In this document: piece by piece, positions 62,212 through 64,000 of the stretch | Layout of the letters: every line of letters starts with the position of its first letter | Numbering within the stretch: position 1 is the stretch's first letter | Source: Lishizhenia tianjinensis | GTDB lineage: Bacteria; Bacteroidota; Bacteroidia; Flavobacteriales_D; Crocinitomicaceae | Assembly: GCA_943330745.2 (NCBI GenBank) | Contig: CALQIX020000015.1 | Location: 1 to 64,000, forward strand | Direction of reading: 5' to 3' | Length of the DNA: 64,000 nucleotides | The notes under the pieces: generated by a model | Database searches by the model: none | What the model was told of the DNA's origin: nothing | What the model saw: only the letters and a program-made list of their open reading frames with translations | Translations under genes and position numbers: made by a program

Positions 62212-63552
62212 ATGTCAACTTCACAAATAATTAAGCCCAAACTCGGCGTTTTTGATCTAAGCATTATTGTAATTAGCTTAGTGATCGGAATGGGGATATT
62301 TCGAACACCCTCCGAAGTAGCAACAAAGGCGGGGACCCCTGAGATCTTTTTTCTTGCATGGACAATCGGAGCAATAGTAAGTTTGTTTGGTGCATTAACC
62401 TTTGCTGAGATTGGTTCAAGGATACCAACCGCTGGTGGGTTTTATAAGTTGTTTTCAATTTGTTACAACCCTGTTTTTGCCTTTATGGTGAATTGGATTA
62501 CCGTAATTTCGAATGCTGCTTCTACGGCTGCGGTAGCAATCATGGGGTCGGCTTATATTGCGCCAATCTTATTTCCGGGAATGCCAGAAGTTCAATCAAC
62601 GTTGTTTGTTACAATTGGAACAGTTACTCTTTTGTTAATTATTAATTTATTAGGCATTCGGATTAGTTCAATGGTGTTAAATGGACTGATGTTAATTAAA
62701 ATCGCCCTTATTTTATTATTGATAAGTTGTGTTTTTGTTGCAACAGGTGTTGATGCTCATGCAATAACTCACTCACCCTTGCCTGTGGATGAAAACCCCT
62801 TAAAAGCATTTATTATGTGTTTCATTCCGGTTTTCTTTACCTATGGAGGGTATCAACATACGATAAATTTTGGTAGCGATATTGCAAACCCATCTCGAAC
62901 CCTTCCAAAATCGATTTTTATCGGTATTACTGTCATTTTAGTTTTGTACCTAGCTGTAAATTTCAGTTATTTTTCAGTGCTGGGATTTGATCATTTGGCT
63001 AACACAAAAACTCTTGCTTCAGATATGATTGGTGTGCTTTTTGGAAAAACGGCTTCTGTTTTTTTATCATTAGTTATGTTTTTGGCAGTTATGGCCTATG
63101 TCAATGTTTCGATTTTAAGTAATCCGAGGGTATATTATGCAATGGCGCAAGATAAAGTACTTCCTGGCATTTTTATGCGTGTTAATGCTAAAACACAAGT
63201 ACAAGAAATTGGTGTGCTTGTGTTTTGTGGATTCATTTTTATAACCTTATTCTTTATGCAATCTTTTCAGAAAATTCTGGAGTATGTGATGTTTTTTGAT
63301 AGTATCAGCCTAATTGCTGCAGCGGGCGCCATATTTATCTTGCGTAAAAGAGCAAAGAAAAACGAAACAGACGAAAGTGGAATATTTAAGTTGAAATTGT
63401 ATCCTTGGTTACCGGGAATTTATATTCTTGTTTATACATTGGTAAACATTAGTGTTTTTGTATCGAATAAGGAAGCATTTGGTTGGGGAGCGGTTTTATT
63501 TTTATCCGGATTTCCTCTTTTTTATTTAATTCGTAAAGCAATCAATACATAG
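62212..63552 (+). CDS. APC-superfamily amino-acid permease
   Basis: This 446-residue transporter has about 12 transmembrane segments. The opening FDLSIIVISLVIGMGIFRTPSEVATKAG matches the APC family (quoted in part), with GALTFAEIGSRIPTAGGFY and the conserved sixth-helix region MCFIPVFFTYGGYQHTINFG. It likely exchanges or imports an amino acid or polyamine; the substrate is not readable. It starts at ATG 62212 just after a TAACTTTA element (62200-62207, one mismatch to the -7 consensus), and the next gene follows after 6 bp. Confidence 0.9.
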   Translation: MSTSQIIKPKLGVFDLSIIVISLVIGMGIFRTPSEVATKAGTPEIFFLAWTIGAIVSLFGALTFAEIGSRIPTAGGFYKLFSICYNPVFAFMVNWITVISNAASTAAVAIMGSAYIAPILFPGMPEVQSTLFVTIGTVTLLLIINLLGIRISSMVLNGLMLIKIALILLLISCVFVATGVDAHAITHSPLPVDENPLKAFIMCFIPVFFTYGGYQHTINFGSDIANPSRTLPKSIFIGITVILVLYLAVNFSYFSVLGFDHLANTKTLASDMIGVLFGKTASVFLSLVMFLAVMAYVNVSILSNPRVYYAMAQDKVLPGIFMRVNAKTQVQEIGVLVFCGFIFITLFFMQSFQKILEYVMFFDSISLIAAAGAIFILRKRAKKNETDESGIFKLKLYPWLPGIYILVYTLVNISVFVSNKEAFGWGAVLFLSGFPLFYLIRKAINT

Positions 63553-63558
63553 TATAGT

Positions 63559-64000
63559 ATGGCTGGAGATTTCAAAGATTTATTTTTACTCGATCCAACA
63601 ATTACCTATTTAAATTTTGGATCCTTTGGTGCTTGTCCCAAACCCATTTTTGAAAAATACCAAGAATGGCAATTGAGATTGGAACGAGAGCCCGTTCAAT
63701 TCATCGTTCATGATGGGATAGAAGCATTAGCTGGTGTACGCCAATCACTAGGCGATTTTGTAGGTTGTGACGCCGACGATATAGTATTAGTAATAAATCC
63801 ATCCTATGCAATAAATACCATCGCTAAATCACTTAAGTTAAGTCCTGGCGATGAAGTACTGACAACGAATCTTGAGTATGGTGCATGTGATCGAACGTGG
63901 GATTATTATTGTAATAGGGTGGGAGCAAAGTATGTGAAACAAACTATTGAACTTCCTATTCATTCCGTTTCATCCTTTATTGAACAGTTTTGGAAAGGAT
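63559..64000 (+). CDS. Class V aminotransferase (isopenicillin N epimerase-like), 5' part only
   Basis: The frame starts with ATG 63559 and runs off the window edge; 147 codons are visible. The opening TYLNFGSFGACPKPIFEKYQ and the segment NPSYAINTIAKSLKLSPGDEVLTTNLEYGAC (in pieces) match class V PLP-dependent aminotransferases of the cysteine desulfurase/isopenicillin N epimerase type. The PLP lysine would lie past the window end. It follows the amino-acid permease gene by 6 bp, so the two may be one operon handling an amino acid. Confidence 0.85.
   Translation, partial: MAGDFKDLFLLDPTITYLNFGSFGACPKPIFEKYQEWQLRLEREPVQFIVHDGIEALAGVRQSLGDFVGCDADDIVLVINPSYAINTIAKSLKLSPGDEVLTTNLEYGACDRTWDYYCNRVGAKYVKQTIELPIHSVSSFIEQFWKG

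Noticed and set aside
1..64000. tRNA, rRNA, prophage or insertion-sequence content
   Set aside because: I saw no cloverleaf-like segments, transposase, integrase or phage genes anywhere in the window.

Overview
The window is an AT-rich, densely packed stretch of chromosome from a member of the Bacteroidota. It most resembles Flavobacteriales of the Crocinitomicaceae/Fluviicola type, though that placement is inferred from protein style and not computed. The signs are three secreted proteins with C-terminal type IX secretion (T9SS) sorting domains, a gldB-gldC gliding-motility pair, SprB-type repeats, a LytS/LytTR two-component pair, many small lipoproteins and outer-membrane barrels, and promoters with the Bacteroidota -7 element TAnnTTTG in place of a sigma70 -10 box. 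I saw no rRNA, tRNA, CRISPR array, insertion sequence or prophage.

Layout. 1-8.3 kb: the end of a T9SS cargo gene, two coiled-coil lipoproteins, housekeeping genes (prfC, ndk, ahcY, rpmE2) and a SprB-repeat T9SS protein. 8.3-9.9 kb: a 362-bp gap with four 22-bp tandem repeats running into the promoter of an AAA/DUF4143-type ATPase. 10-14.7 kb: pruA, then a coupled galE-barrel-tatD operon and two tiny convergent genes (a membrane peptide and a stand-alone winged helix). 14.8-20.1 kb: LytTR regulator, TPR histidine kinase and a TonB-dependent receptor. 20.2-25.2 kb: a secreted protein-OsmC-RlmB operon, nadE, a barrel protein, gldB and gldC. 25.2-33.1 kb: surface and envelope functions (GT2 glycosyltransferase, GNAT acetyltransferase, Asp/Asn hydroxylase-like protein, two small barrels, a T9SS subtilase, a VWD-domain protein). 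33.1-43.6 kb: a DUF2400 protein, LolD-like ATPase, ribBA, Nif3-like protein with its C4 zinc-ribbon partner, a DEAD-box helicase, a GDPD lipoprotein, a DUF1343 muramidase-like lipoprotein and a LolC/E-like permease with a large insertion. 43.5-50.4 kb: two CEC lipoproteins, rpsA with a structured leader, an FKBP, arginase, argS and a mazEF pair. 50.5-64 kb: lipoprotein, hbd-like dehydrogenase, a three-gene accessory cassette (coiled coil, PD-(D/E)XK-like protein, WYL regulator), radical SAM/SPASM protein, murB, bioA, bioD, a large unknown lipoprotein, DUF3108, an APC permease and a truncated class V aminotransferase.

Most of the window is ordinary core chromosome. The main candidates for something undescribed are the 52.5-54.6 kb cassette, the 22-bp repeat array before the DUF4143 ATPase, the pseudoknot-like rpsA leader, and the SprB-like insertion in the FtsX-family permease. 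Functional names come from reading motifs and overall sequence resemblance; no database search was run.
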